Assembly (NCBI GenBank): GCA_964496905.1
Contig: CAZCAQ010000008.1
Location: 1 to 49,028 of the forward strand
From: CAZCAQ01 sp964496905
GTDB lineage: Bacteria > Patescibacteriota > WWE3 > UBA101185 > UBA10185
Reading direction: 5' to 3'
Length of the DNA stretch: 49,028 nt
Made by a program: the position numbers and the translations under genes. The notes under the pieces are model-generated. The model was not told the origin of the DNA and made no database searches. It saw only the letters and a program-made list of their open reading frames with translations. This document shows, one piece after another, positions 8,018-16,663 of the stretch. Position 1 is the stretch's first letter. Every line of letters starts with the position of its first letter.

Positions 8018-8737
8018 TCAATTTATAATACTAGATACTCGCTTTGAAGCTGTTGAGTAAGCGTTAAGTGCATCAATCATAGTATCTGCATCCAAAGGCT
8101 TTGCGTTTATTTGACTTTCAGCTGTTTTTCCCAGTAAAGTAACTACCTCAGCATTTACAGTGTTTATGTACTCTGGCAGTGTAAAACCAGCAAGCTTAAA
8201 GGATTCTCCGCTATCTTTATCATTGTTTCTATGCGCTAAAAAGACCATATTACAAATATTATTTGCCAGCTCCAATTGTTCTTGAGTTATGTAGGGAAAC
8301 GCTTCATCTGGAATGTCGGCATTGTGTATTCTTCGTGAAATTGCCAAACCTGCAGACATGCATGACAGTCTAAAATCTTCATTTGTATCTATTAACTCAG
8401 TTGGAAAAATATTAACAAATAAAGTAACTACTCTAGGATCTACATTCTCAAATTTATCAAAATACTGTTCGGCTGACTTTTCACTGTATTGTTTTCGAGG
8501 CACACGCGTTGTTACTGAATTTGCTGTATCAGGTTTAGCAGATAAAGCATGTGTGCGTTTTGAAACATGAGGTCCATATGGATAATCTCCACGATATGCA
8601 TGTATTATCTTGTCAGGTCTATAACCACTGGACTCCACAAATCTATCTTCACGTGTCATGGGCATATAATGAATCGTAACAGTAATATACGCACCATTCA
8701 ACAAAAAGGCGGTCGCTGCTGGGGGTTTACACTCCAT
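8018..8737 (-). CDS. Hypothetical protein, 239 aa
   Basis: A soluble protein with no signal peptide or transmembrane segment. The N-terminal third is basic (PHVSKRTHALSAK, RVPRKQYSEK) and the rest is helical with a long segment around DPRVVTLFVNIFPTELIDTNEDFRLSC. I recognise no family. It starts 18 nt after the stop of the 48-aa gene at 8756-8902, with a modest SD (AGGCGG), so the two are probably co-transcribed. Codon use is less AT-biased than in neighbouring housekeeping genes, as in the other small SD-led orphans. Confidence 0.6.
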   Translation of the reverse strand: MECKPPAATAFLLNGAYITVTIHYMPMTREDRFVESSGYRPDKIIHAYRGDYPYGPHVSKRTHALSAKPDTANSVTTRVPRKQYSEKSAEQYFDKFENVDPRVVTLFVNIFPTELIDTNEDFRLSCMSAGLAISRRIHNADIPDEAFPYITQEQLELANNICNMVFLAHRNNDKDSGESFKLAGFTLPEYINTVNAEVVTLLGKTAESQINAKPLDADTMIDALNAYSTASKRVSSIIN

Positions 8738-8755
8738 ACATTGACCGCCTAGCGA

Positions 8756-8902
8756 CTACATAACATACCGAACGATCTCACAAATAGCCCAAATAACAAG
8801 GAGGATGCCTCCTGCTACAACGACTACCCGTGTTAGTGACGGCGTGGATACATCCACACCAGCTCCTTCGTCATCCCACGTATTCCATTCTTTGCGTTTC
8901 AT
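8756..8902 (-). CDS. Small single-pass membrane protein, 48 aa
   Basis: A short frame starting MKRKEWNTWDDEGAGVDV followed by one hydrophobic helix (VVVVAGGILLVIWAIC) and a short tail. The acidic N-terminal part and single helix suggest a small integral membrane protein of unknown role. AGGAG lies about 6 nt before the ATG. It is directly upstream of, and probably in an operon with, the 239-aa protein ending at 8018. Confidence 0.65.
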   Translation of the reverse strand: MKRKEWNTWDDEGAGVDVSTPSLTRVVVVAGGILLVIWAICEIVRYVM

Positions 8903-8976
8903 CTGTCACTCCTAGTGCTAAAATCTGATGCAATTCTACTCCCAAAAACTTATTCTCGCACTTTTATCACCTAAAC

Positions 8977-9005
8977 TTGACCTAAGCCAAAAAACACTCT
9001 AAAAC
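8977..9005 (+). promoter_or_regulatory. mutM promoter
   Basis: TTGACC (8977-8982), 17 bp, TAAAAC (9000-9005). The -10 ends 6 nt before the ATG, predicting a leaderless transcript. Confidence 0.6.
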
Positions 9006-9011
9006 CAATAC

Positions 9012-9827
9012 ATGCCGGAATATCCCGAAGTTTATACAATAGTTACTGATCTCCAAAAATATTTGGCAGGAAGCACAATTAAAAAAGTAGAAACTATTGC
9101 GGGATATAAAATTCAATCGGAGTTTGAAAATCCTGCAGAACTTATCACGGGGCAAAAAATCGTCAAAATACTTCAAATAGGCAAAAACATAATTTTTGAA
9201 CTAGAACAGCACGATTTGGCTTTTCACCTTGCAATGACGGGAAAGCTCTTAATTCGCTCGCCAAGCTTTAAACCTGATCCACACTTAAGAATTGCTTTTA
9301 GTCTTGAAAAAAAAGAAAAACAAATAGAGCTTCGCTTTACTGATGTGCGTATGTTTGGCAAAGCTCAGCTAAACTCAAAATCTACAACGCAAAAACTGGT
9401 AAAACGACTTGGACCAAATGTTTTAGATGAAAAGCTCTCCCCTCAATATTTCCACACAATACTCAAAAGCAAAAAAACAAATGTGAAAAATGTTCTTTTA
9501 GATCAAGAGCGTATTTCAGGACTTGGTAACGTTTACGCAACAGACGCCTTGTGGATAGCACAAATTCATCCAGCAAGGCCATCACAATCAATAACACAAG
9601 AAGAAGCACAAACTTTACTCAATGCTTGCAGAGAAATTTTACTTGAAGGAATCAAAAATCGAGGTCTTACGATTAGCGATTATGTTGATGCTTTTGGCAA
9701 ACCAGGCTTTCAGCAAAACTTTTTCCGCATTTACCAAAGGGACACTTGCCAAAGGTGCAACTTACCTTCAAAAACCATTACAATAAACACGCGCACAACA
9801 TATTTTTGCCCCAATTGCCAAGTTTGA
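9012..9827 (+). CDS. mutM: Formamidopyrimidine-DNA glycosylase (MutM/Fpg)
   Basis: Removes 8-oxoguanine and ring-opened purines and nicks the abasic site. The 271-aa product starts MPEYPEVYT, so the catalytic Pro2 and Glu3 are present. Lys58 lies in QIGKN. The helix-two-turn-helix and the C-terminal zinc finger (CQRC...CPNC with the NTR-T loop) are intact. Position 4 is Tyr instead of the common Leu. It has its own promoter and is not clearly in an operon; the downstream gene is convergent. Confidence 0.96.
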   Translation: MPEYPEVYTIVTDLQKYLAGSTIKKVETIAGYKIQSEFENPAELITGQKIVKILQIGKNIIFELEQHDLAFHLAMTGKLLIRSPSFKPDPHLRIAFSLEKKEKQIELRFTDVRMFGKAQLNSKSTTQKLVKRLGPNVLDEKLSPQYFHTILKSKKTNVKNVLLDQERISGLGNVYATDALWIAQIHPARPSQSITQEEAQTLLNACREILLEGIKNRGLTISDYVDAFGKPGFQQNFFRIYQRDTCQRCNLPSKTITINTRTTYFCPNCQV

Positions 9828-9871
9828 TATGCCACAAGTTGTAACTTTAAGCATACGCTACTCTTATTGAC

Positions 9872-10756
9872 CTACTTACAAACCGGTCCAACTACGGTAC
9901 CACTCCACATTACTCTGTTGTCTGACACTCTGATAATTCTGTAAGGTATTTGGGCTCTAGGGTTTTTTACTTCCGACGCTTTAACTCTTACTGAAACATC
10001 TAACCCATCCTGAAAAACTGGTACAACTTTTGAAAACCCTGAGCTACCTGTCCTTTTGGCACAATTACTATTCAGTGAAATCCTAGTTTCCCAAGGAAAA
10101 TAAACCCAAAATTGATTAATTTGAGTTAGTAAGTGATATCTTTTATAAAGTTGATCCTTACTATTTGTTATTTTGTTAATAAACATACTCACAGTAGGAG
10201 TGGATACTTCCTCAACAAGACGAACTCCGTTACGTTCATAGTCAAATACCCATGGGCATGAAGGAACCCATGTATCAACACGACCATTGTCAATATAAAA
10301 GGCAACAATAGAGGTTCCTGTTAAATCTTGAACCCATTCATATGTATTTTCTCCAACTTCTTTCCATAAATTTCTGCTTTTCCAAGTTCTACCATCGTCA
10401 GTTAACATAGTCATTTGACCGTTATCGTAATCTTCTGGAAACTTCCACCCCTCCTTTTTAGCATATAAAGTTAATGTAACAGTACCCCGATTAAAAAAAG
10501 TCAAGGGATCCCACTGGGGAGATCCTCCTATTGATTTAAGTCGAATGGAACCATCATTTTCTCCTGGAACATAGGCTGAATAAGGATCGCATATATAAGC
10601 ACCTGTTTGGCTTTCAACGCCAGCAACCTTTTCTGAGCTTTGTGAGGAAAAAGACCTAGTAGTCTTACTTAAAACAAATACTGAAAGTATTGCAATGGAG
10701 CCTAAACCAAGCAAAACATATAAACCCGAATACCCCTTACTTAATTTCATGAGCAT
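9872..10756 (-). CDS. Membrane-anchored extracellular protein, unknown function
   Basis: About 294 aa with one N-terminal transmembrane helix (GLYVLLGLGSIAILSVFVL) and a Ser-rich linker. The extracellular region is rich in Trp, Tyr and beta-type sequence (DPLTFFNRGTVTLTLYAKK; DLTGTSIVAFYIDNGRVDTWVPSC). It contains four cysteines (one each near YICDPY, VPSCPW, NSNCAK and the C-terminal PVCK), which could form disulfides via the VKOR/DsbA pair. I recognise no family. Two ATGs are possible. The first has AAAGGA 5-8 nt upstream; the second (10748-10750) lies 12 nt below GATAAT and would be near-leaderless. Confidence 0.6.
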   Translation of the reverse strand: MLMKLSKGYSGLYVLLGLGSIAILSVFVLSKTTRSFSSQSSEKVAGVESQTGAYICDPYSAYVPGENDGSIRLKSIGGSPQWDPLTFFNRGTVTLTLYAKKEGWKFPEDYDNGQMTMLTDDGRTWKSRNLWKEVGENTYEWVQDLTGTSIVAFYIDNGRVDTWVPSCPWVFDYERNGVRLVEEVSTPTVSMFINKITNSKDQLYKRYHLLTQINQFWVYFPWETRISLNSNCAKRTGSSGFSKVVPVFQDGLDVSVRVKASEVKNPRAQIPYRIIRVSDNRVMWSGTVVGPVCK

Positions 10757-10834
10757 ATTATCCTTTCAAACTAGTAATATTTATTATTATGAAAGCTGCC
10801 AATGGATAGTCAACAAGTAAAAATGTTTTGCTTG

Positions 10835-10843
10835 TGGTATAAA
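10835..10843 (+). promoter_or_regulatory. Extended -10 of recF
   Basis: TGGTATAAA (TGnTATAAT type) ends 8 nt before the recF ATG; near-leaderless transcript predicted. Confidence 0.5.
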
Positions 10844-10851
10844 TCGATTAA

Positions 10852-11904
10852 ATGAAACTTCACAACCTGCAACTTACAAACTTTCGCAACCATTCAAAAG
10901 CTACTTTTGGCTTTGACGGACAAAATACTCTAATTTTTGGTGCAAACGGAAGCGGAAAAACAAATATTCTCGAAGCAATTCACCTTCTTTCCACAACAAA
11001 ATCAATTAAAGCCGAGTTTGACGCAGAAATGATCAACCACGAGCAAAACTTCTGCAGGCTCGACGCATTAATCACTAACGACGAAGAAAAAAAGCTTGAG
11101 CTAATTATTAAAAAGCTAACCACTACCGACCATACCTCGTCAAAAACCGTAAAATTAAACGGAGTTTCGCGAGCACTTAATAAATTTGCTGGAAACTTGA
11201 ACAGTGTGCTTTTCTCACCCGACGAAATTGCCGTTTTAACGGGTTCGCCTTCGGGCAGACGTAAATACATAGACTCGATTTTTTTTCAAACCGATCAAAA
11301 ATACAAAAAGGCGCACAGCGAATACCAAAAAGCCATGCGCGGCCGAAATAAGATTTTAGAAACAATTAGAGAAACTGGGCGTGGGCGCGACTTGATTGAA
11401 CTTTGGGAAGAAAAACTGTGTACAACGGCAAATGTGCTTCAAACCTCCCGCCAACAGCTTTTTAGCTTTTTTGCCGTAGAACTTAAGAAATATGAAAAAA
11501 TCGTAAATGGCGACAAAGTTGAGATTAAAGTGGATTTTATTCAAAGCTATGTTGACCAAGCAGTTTTTGCAGGGAATCGCCAAAAAGAAATTTATGCAGG
11601 TAAAACCTTGTACGGACCGCATCGCGACGATTTTGATATTTTACTAAATGGTTATTCTGTGGCGAATTTTGGCTCGCGTGGACAACAACGCGCGGTACTT
11701 CTTGCCTTAAAACTTTGTGAAATGGATTTTATTGAGACAGCTAATGGCGAGCGCCCAATTTTACTTCTTGATGATATTTTTTCCGAGCTTGATGAACGTC
11801 ACCGAGCGAATGTGTTAAATATTATGGATTTGCAGCAAACTATTGTGACTACTTCGGAAGAACTGCCAAACAGAGACGCGTTTCCAAAAATTCTAGAACT
11901 TTAA
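10852..11904 (+). CDS. recF: DNA replication/repair protein RecF
   Basis: RecF helps load RecA at single-strand gaps. The 350-aa protein begins MKLHNLQLTNFRNH, typical of RecF. It has the Walker A GANGSGKT at 30-37, the ABC signature region FGSRGQQRAVLLALKL and the Walker B LLLDDIFSELD. The length is normal. Its last 4 bases overlap the convergent vapC gene. Confidence 0.95.
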   Translation: MKLHNLQLTNFRNHSKATFGFDGQNTLIFGANGSGKTNILEAIHLLSTTKSIKAEFDAEMINHEQNFCRLDALITNDEEKKLELIIKKLTTTDHTSSKTVKLNGVSRALNKFAGNLNSVLFSPDEIAVLTGSPSGRRKYIDSIFFQTDQKYKKAHSEYQKAMRGRNKILETIRETGRGRDLIELWEEKLCTTANVLQTSRQQLFSFFAVELKKYEKIVNGDKVEIKVDFIQSYVDQAVFAGNRQKEIYAGKTLYGPHRDDFDILLNGYSVANFGSRGQQRAVLLALKLCEMDFIETANGERPILLLDDIFSELDERHRANVLNIMDLQQTIVTTSEELPNRDAFPKILEL

Positions 11905-12284
11905 GAAAGCACAGTTAAACCCGGTATTTTTATAAAATCTTTAGTATTTAGCGTATACAGAGGTAACTCATTTAATATGGCAGTTGCAGCAATTAAAGAA
12001 TCTACTATATCTAAATTATATAAAGCGCTTATTTTACCACCAAGCTTTGAAACTTCGGTATCAAGCGCCAAGACTGTGAAACCCGATAATACAAATTCAA
12101 GGGCCAACATTGTATTAAGGTTCTCCCAAGATTTCTTTCCAGCATAAAGTTCTGCTTGGGTCAGTATAGAAATACACAAATTTTGCTTTTCATCACTCAG
12201 CCTTTGCATTAACGAATAAGTTTTTCCGTTTAACCTTAAGTGATCAATAACTACCGATGTGTCCAATAGTATATTCTTAATCAT
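11901..12284 (-). CDS. vapC: VapC-type PIN-domain toxin (RNase)
   Basis: A 127-aa PIN-domain protein. The acidic metal site is intact: Asp8 in LLDTSVV, Glu45 in LTQAELYAG, Asp95 in DIVDSLIAA and Asp116 in NTKDF. PIN toxins of this type cleave tRNA or rRNA unless bound by the antitoxin. The gene overlaps the vapB-like antitoxin by 8 nt and convergent recF by 4 nt. The toxin appears intact, so the pair may be active. Confidence 0.9.
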   Translation of the reverse strand: MIKNILLDTSVVIDHLRLNGKTYSLMQRLSDEKQNLCISILTQAELYAGKKSWENLNTMLALEFVLSGFTVLALDTEVSKLGGKISALYNLDIVDSLIAATAILNELPLYTLNTKDFIKIPGLTVLS

Positions 12285-12564
12285 ATAAGTCTTTTCGTTT
12301 TGCTAGATCATCTTTTAGTTTTTTATATTGTTCTTCATCAAACCAGCTTGTATCCAAATTTTTAAGCATCTTGGCATAGTCATCTGCCCCTGTTGAAGGT
12401 TCTCTTACTACGTTTGTATCCTTAAGCGGCTTAATAGTTAATTTATTGCCTTCCATAGTTAATTCAAGCCAAAAGTCATCCCCCAAACCCATGCTATCTC
12501 TTACTTCCTTTGGAATAGTTAACTGACCTTTACTATAACTTTTTATAAAATATGATTTATTCAT
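12277..12564 (-). CDS. vapB: AbrB-type antitoxin VapB
   Basis: A 95-aa protein with a SpoVT/AbrB swapped-hairpin DNA-binding domain: KSYSKGQLTIPKEVRDSMGL, then LELTMEGNKLTIKPL. The acidic helical C-terminus (DDYAKMLKNLDTSWFDEEQYKKLK) is the likely toxin-wrapping part. It precedes and overlaps vapC. An inverted repeat over the -10 suggests autorepression. Confidence 0.88.
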   Translation of the reverse strand: MNKSYFIKSYSKGQLTIPKEVRDSMGLGDDFWLELTMEGNKLTIKPLKDTNVVREPSTGADDYAKMLKNLDTSWFDEEQYKKLKDDLAKRKDLYD

Positions 12565-12569
12565 AAATG

Positions 12570-12583
12570 TTAGTTTATACTAA
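12570..12583 (-). promoter_or_regulatory. vapBC operator overlapping its -10
   Basis: Inverted repeat TTAGT-4-ACTAA overlaps minus-strand TATAAA (12574-12579), which ends 9 nt before the vapB ATG. Likely site for VapB/VapBC autorepression. Confidence 0.45.
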
Positions 12584-12621
12584 AAGTTAGTCTGGATCAA
12601 TGGTGTATTTTGCGGTAAATA

Positions 12622-12630
12622 TGCAATAAT
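12622..12630 (+). promoter_or_regulatory. Extended -10 of the Fic-like gene
   Basis: TGCAATAAT ends 6 nt before the GTG start at 12637; a leaderless GTG start is predicted. Confidence 0.4.
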
Positions 12631-12636
12631 TACTGT

Positions 12637-13611
12637 GTGTATTTTCCCGAATATTCTATTTCTAATACAATCCTCAAAAACATTGGCAATATTGAATACG
12701 CAAAGGCCGTAATTGAAAACACGCCAATTTTAGAAAACTGGCAAAATCAGCTTGAAAAAAAGGCTCTGGCCGAAAACATCACAAACCTGCTCCAAATGGA
12801 AAATTACAACTTTCCAGCAGAAATTGTAAAAAAACGCGTAGATATGCTGGGAGATAAATCTCATGTGGAAATTGAAAATATGTTTAAAGCAGTTGAATAC
12901 TGCACTGAGGCTTTTTACAGAAACGAGCTCGATGTTGATCAAATTAAGGATTTGCACGGGATTTTGGCGGAGCGAATAAGCACGGATGCGGGTCAGTTTC
13001 GCAATACGCAAATGGAGGCCGCGGTTCCTTTTGAAGAAATTTTGGCAAAAATGTATGACTTAACCGACTGGCTTTACTCTAAAGACGCGGTCGATTCTCA
13101 TCAAAATATTACCGCTTTGCTTTTTTTGCACGAGTTTTTAAAAATTAAGCCCTTTAAAAAATTTAACTTTGCAGCGGGGTTTTTACTTTTTCAAATGCTT
13201 TTAACTACAAAAAGCTCATTTATAAAATATTTAAAGTTATTTGCATACTTTTATCAGCTTCAAAAAAACGGAGAGCTTGGCAAAACACGAGATAACAAAG
13301 ACTTAACCGAGTGGCTCGAAATAGGAACCGGAATTTTGGCTAGCGAAAGCTTTAAGCTTAAAGACGAAATTTTGCTTTTGGCAAAAGACACAAAGGTCGC
13401 CAAAGCCACAGGCTATGTTAAGCTAACATCGCGACAAAAACGAATTGTGGAGTATTTGCAAGATTATGGGCTGTTGCGTAACAAAGATTTTGCAATTATT
13501 TTTCCGGATGTATCGGAAGATTCCGTACTACGTGACTTAAAAACGCTAATTTCGCAAGAAGTAGTCATAAAAACTGGAAGCACTAAATCGAGCAGTTATG
13601 TATTAAAATAG
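12637..13611 (+). CDS. Fic-fold protein with degenerate active site and C-terminal winged helix
   Basis: A 324-aa protein starting at GTG. The N-terminal region (ISNTILKNIGNIEYAKAVIENTPIL) and helical core (DLHGILAERISTDAGQFRNTQ; ALLFLHEFLKIKPF) match Fic AMP-transferases of the Fic plus winged-helix type. The catalytic loop, normally HPFxDGNGR, reads KPFKKFNFA at 171-179. The catalytic His is Lys171, and both loop Gly and the Arg are lost. Pro172, Phe173 and Asn177 remain. AMPylation should be impossible, so it may now be a regulator or binding protein. The C-terminal ~60 residues (SRQKRIVEYLQDYGLL... DSVLRDLKTLISQEVV) form a winged helix. It sits divergently from vapBC and 4 nt before the ligase gene. 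Confidence 0.75.
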   Translation: MYFPEYSISNTILKNIGNIEYAKAVIENTPILENWQNQLEKKALAENITNLLQMENYNFPAEIVKKRVDMLGDKSHVEIENMFKAVEYCTEAFYRNELDVDQIKDLHGILAERISTDAGQFRNTQMEAAVPFEEILAKMYDLTDWLYSKDAVDSHQNITALLFLHEFLKIKPFKKFNFAAGFLLFQMLLTTKSSFIKYLKLFAYFYQLQKNGELGKTRDNKDLTEWLEIGTGILASESFKLKDEILLLAKDTKVAKATGYVKLTSRQKRIVEYLQDYGLLRNKDFAIIFPDVSEDSVLRDLKTLISQEVVIKTGSTKSSSYVLK

Positions 13612-13615
13612 GGTT

Positions 13616-15394
13616 ATGAAAATAAGCGATTACGCGCAGTATTTGCAAAAGCTTGATGCAACAACAAAAAGGCTTGAAATTACTTCCATTCTGGCTCAAT
13701 TGATTGCCGAGCTGGCCGCCGATGAAACTCAAAACGCCATAAATTTAACTTTGGGGCAGCTTTATGCGCCTTACAAAAACCTCAACTTTAGCATTGCCGA
13801 AAAAATGATGATTCGCGCACTTTCAGCAGCTTATGGCACGTCGCAGGAAAAAGTGTTGGCGGCTTTTAAAAAAGCAGGAGATCTTGGAGATACGGCCGAA
13901 GGCCTTTCAACACAAAAAAGTTCCAAACTAACAATTAACGAAACTCATGCAAAACTTGTTGAAGTGGCTATTTTAGAAGGTTCCGGCTCGCAAGAAAAAA
14001 AGATCGAAAAACTCTCAAACCTACTAAAACAGCTTGATAACGCGTCGGCAAAATATATTACACGAATGGTTTTGGGAACAACTCGCTTGGGTTTTACGGC
14101 GCTAACAATAGTAGACGCAATTTCAAATACATTAGCAGGCGATAAGTCTAAAAAAGCCCAAATTGAAGCAAAATACAACATTCACCCCGATATTGCCCTA
14201 ATTGTTGAAAAAATAAAAACGGGCGGTTTAAGCGCAGTTGACGACATAAACATTGAAATTGGCGTTCCTGTGCTTTCGCAAAAACCTCAACGAATTGAAG
14301 GACCTGACGAAGTTTTTGAAAAAATGGCAGAAAAAGAAGTTTGGGTTGAATACAAGCTTGATGGGACAAGAGTGCAATTTCATTTTGATCGCACCAAAAA
14401 ATCAGAACAAGCAATTACAGGTCTCTTTGGCGTAGAGGAAGCAAAACCTTTTGCAAAAGCTTATACACGCAATCAAGATGAAACTGCGCATCAATATCCT
14501 GACTTGGTCGAAGGTCTAATTGAACAAATTGATGCTCAAAACATTATTTTGGACGGCGAAGCAATTGGCTACGACAAAAAAACTGGAAAATATTTGGATT
14601 TTCAGCAAACAATCACGCGAAAACGAAAACACGGCGTAAATGAGACTGCAGATCAAATTCCGCTAAAGTACATTGTTTTTGATATTTTGTACTTAAATGG
14701 AAAATCGCTAATTGATTTGCCTTTAACCGAGCGAAAAAAGATTTTGGCAAAAGTTATTAAAAAAGGCGAAGTAGTAATTGCGAATGACTATTTTCCAGTC
14801 ACTTTGCCGGCGCAGGTCACAAGCATTTTTGTAGAAGCCAAAGATCATAATCTTGAAGGTCTTGTTATTAAAAATCCAAATAAAGGCTACGAAGCTGGAG
14901 CACGGTCTTTTGCGTGGGTAAAACTTAAGCGAATAGAAAGTGGCGAAATTGTTCAAGGCGCTGCCGACAGCGTAGATTGTGTAATTATGGGATACAACAT
15001 TGGAAAAGGAGCTCGTGCCGAATTTGGTCTTGGCGCATTTTTAGCAGGTGTTTACGATGAAAAAACACTAAGTTTTAAATCAGTAACTAAAGTTGGCTCA
15101 GGAATGAAAGAAGAAGATTTGGAAAGTCTAAAAAAACTTTGCGACGCCAATAAATCTGCCGACAAACCAAAAAACTATTTGGTAGACAAGCTTTTAGAAC
15201 AAGATGTTTGGGTTTTGCCAAAAATTGTTGTTGAACTACGTGCAGATGAAATAACGGTGTCGCCATCGCACACTGCGGGATTTGCTCTACGATTCCCTCG
15301 CCTAATAAAAATGCGTCCTGATAAAAGCGCCGAACAAACAACAAGCCTTGAAGAACTTGAAACACTTTATAAACTGCAAAAAAAGGTTGTTTAG
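13616..15394 (+). CDS. ATP-dependent DNA ligase (archaeal/eukaryotic type)
   Basis: A 592-aa replicative-type ATP-dependent ligase. The N-terminal DNA-binding domain (~1-210) includes YITRMVLGTTRLGFT. The nucleotidyltransferase domain has motif I EYKLDGTR with AMP-accepting Lys247, motif III-like ILDGEAIGYD, motif IV EGLVIKN and motif V WVKLKR. The OB-fold contains FLAGVYDEKT and ends with TAGFALRFPRLIKMR (motif VI region). This type is usual in archaea and known in some CPR bacteria. Whether an NAD-dependent LigA also exists cannot be seen here. It directly follows the Fic-like gene and probably shares its transcript. Confidence 0.95.
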   Translation: MKISDYAQYLQKLDATTKRLEITSILAQLIAELAADETQNAINLTLGQLYAPYKNLNFSIAEKMMIRALSAAYGTSQEKVLAAFKKAGDLGDTAEGLSTQKSSKLTINETHAKLVEVAILEGSGSQEKKIEKLSNLLKQLDNASAKYITRMVLGTTRLGFTALTIVDAISNTLAGDKSKKAQIEAKYNIHPDIALIVEKIKTGGLSAVDDINIEIGVPVLSQKPQRIEGPDEVFEKMAEKEVWVEYKLDGTRVQFHFDRTKKSEQAITGLFGVEEAKPFAKAYTRNQDETAHQYPDLVEGLIEQIDAQNIILDGEAIGYDKKTGKYLDFQQTITRKRKHGVNETADQIPLKYIVFDILYLNGKSLIDLPLTERKKILAKVIKKGEVVIANDYFPVTLPAQVTSIFVEAKDHNLEGLVIKNPNKGYEAGARSFAWVKLKRIESGEIVQGAADSVDCVIMGYNIGKGARAEFGLGAFLAGVYDEKTLSFKSVTKVGSGMKEEDLESLKKLCDANKSADKPKNYLVDKLLEQDVWVLPKIVVELRADEITVSPSHTAGFALRFPRLIKMRPDKSAEQTTSLEELETLYKLQKKVV

Positions 15395-15415
15395 TAGGCA
15401 CAGTAGTAGGATAAT
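15387..15415 (+). promoter_or_regulatory. Promoter of the Tic20/DUF4870-like gene
   Basis: TTGTTT (15387-15392), 17 bp, GATAAT (15410-15415). The -10 ends 6 nt before the ATG. Confidence 0.5.
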
Positions 15416-15421
15416 CAACAT

Positions 15422-15793
15422 ATGGAAATTCTTGAGCAAACTCAGTCTGAGCCAAATATAAAGGACACAACGCCAGTTTTTAAGTCTGACCATCTTTTTA
15501 CCTACATTTTGCCACCGGTTACAGGTTTTATAACTTTGTATGTTGAAAAAAATGACACACAAGCTCGTTTTAGTGCATACCAATCTGTTTTGCTTGGGAT
15601 TCTGTTTTTTGGAGCTTATATTACTTTGGCATTGTTTCTTCCTTTTAGCGTTGAGTACTATGTTCTCACCGTTTTAAAAATGCTCTTTTTTGGCGTATGG
15701 CTATATTGCATATGGAACGCATATACCGGTAAACATTTTGAATTACCATATCTTGGAAAGCTTGCTCATAAATTAACTGTACAAAATGCATAA
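15422..15793 (+). CDS. Tic20/DUF4870-like membrane protein
   Basis: A 123-aa integral membrane protein with about three hydrophobic helices. The order is a soluble N-terminus, FTYILPPVTGFITLYVEKND, ARFSAYQSVLLGILFF, and a third helical segment with VLKMLFFGVWLYCIWNAYTGKHFELPYLGKLA. The phrases resemble DUF4870/Tic20-like small membrane proteins, whose bacterial role is unknown. It overlaps the next gene by 8 nt, indicating translational coupling. Confidence 0.6.
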   Translation: MEILEQTQSEPNIKDTTPVFKSDHLFTYILPPVTGFITLYVEKNDTQARFSAYQSVLLGILFFGAYITLALFLPFSVEYYVLTVLKMLFFGVWLYCIWNAYTGKHFELPYLGKLAHKLTVQNA

Positions 15794-16058
15794 AATTTCC
15801 GACCTTATACAATCACGGGATCTTAAGGGCGATCACCGAAACAAACAAGAATTTCAAGCATACGGAAACAGGCTTGCTGATGATCTTGGTGATCCAAAAC
15901 ATCGATCCCTCTATATAAAACTGGCAAAAACCGAAGACCGAGTATTGCTAGAAAAAGCACGCGAAGCCGCAGTTGCTTCAAACGTAATGACCAAGGGCAA
16001 AATATTTATGTGGAAATTAGGAGAACTTAAAAAGGCGTTAAAAGAAGCCGAAAAGTGA
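15786..16058 (+). CDS. Small conserved-looking helical protein, 90 aa
   Basis: A basic, soluble, helical protein (MHKISDLIQSRDLKGDH... KLAKTEDRVLLEKAREAAVASN... WKLGELKKALKEAEK). I do not recognise a family. The overlap with the upstream membrane-protein gene (ATGCATAA arrangement) supports it as a real gene and suggests a shared function. Confidence 0.6.
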   Translation: MHKISDLIQSRDLKGDHRNKQEFQAYGNRLADDLGDPKHRSLYIKLAKTEDRVLLEKAREAAVASNVMTKGKIFMWKLGELKKALKEAEK

Positions 16059-16078
16059 GTATGGCGCAGTAAAATACG

Positions 16079-16107
16079 TTGCCTTGCGCGAACATTGTGA
16101 TTATACT
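16079..16107 (+). promoter_or_regulatory. Promoter of the lgt cluster
   Basis: TTGCCT (16079-16084), 17 bp, TATACT (16102-16107). The -10 ends 7 nt before the ATG at 16115, predicting a leaderless mRNA for the run of overlapping genes up to 19361. Confidence 0.6.
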
Positions 16108-16114
16108 TAGTTTA

Positions 16115-16663
16115 ATGCTTAGAGCTTTTTTAAACTTATACAAAATCCCCTTGTTGCTAGCCATTGTGCTTTCTATAATTCTAATTTCGTTCACTGTCGA
16201 AACGCGCCCAGAATACATTGCCATGATTATTGCAGGCTCTTTAGTAGGGGCACTAATTATGGATTTGGATTATTTTTTGCACGCGTATTTAATTGAGCCA
16301 GATTCTGACTTTTCCAGGTCATTACGCGCATATATGGACCACAAAGATTTTACGGGCGCACTAAACTTTGTAACAGTTCAAAAAGATAAAGTTAAAGAAA
16401 AAACACTAAACAGCGGTTTATTTCAGCTTGTGCTTGTGGCACTTATGTTTTTGTTATTTTATTCAGATACGAGTGTTTTTATGAAGGCATTGGTTTTATC
16501 TATGTACGCCAATTCTATTTATAAATTTGCAGAAAACTTTTATTTGCATCAAAACTTTGAAGATTGGTTTTGGTTCTTAAAAGGCACTCCAAAAAGAAAT
16601 TGGGTAAGCGCTTATACACTTGGACTAGTTTTTATTCTGCTTTACTTTATTTACTACTTTTAA
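16115..16663 (+). CDS. Integral membrane protein, unknown function
   Basis: From the ATG at 16115 the product is 182 aa with about four transmembrane helices (IPLLLAIVLSIILISF; YIAMIIAGSLVGALIM; LFQLVLVALMFLLFY; a C-terminal helix ending LYFIYYF). The loop DLDYFLHAYLIEPDSDFSRSLRAYMDHKDF carries several acidic residues and His, possibly a functional site. A TTG at 16079 would extend the frame but would absorb the promoter, so I reject it. The stop overlaps the lgt start (TAATG). Confidence 0.65.
   Translation: MLRAFLNLYKIPLLLAIVLSIILISFTVETRPEYIAMIIAGSLVGALIMDLDYFLHAYLIEPDSDFSRSLRAYMDHKDFTGALNFVTVQKDKVKEKTLNSGLFQLVLVALMFLLFYSDTSVFMKALVLSMYANSIYKFAENFYLHQNFEDWFWFLKGTPKRNWVSAYTLGLVFILLYFIYYF

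Noticed and set aside
16079..16114. TTG start for the membrane protein before lgt
   Set aside because: The added codons coincide with a good -35/-10 pair; the ATG at 16115 sits exactly where transcription should start.
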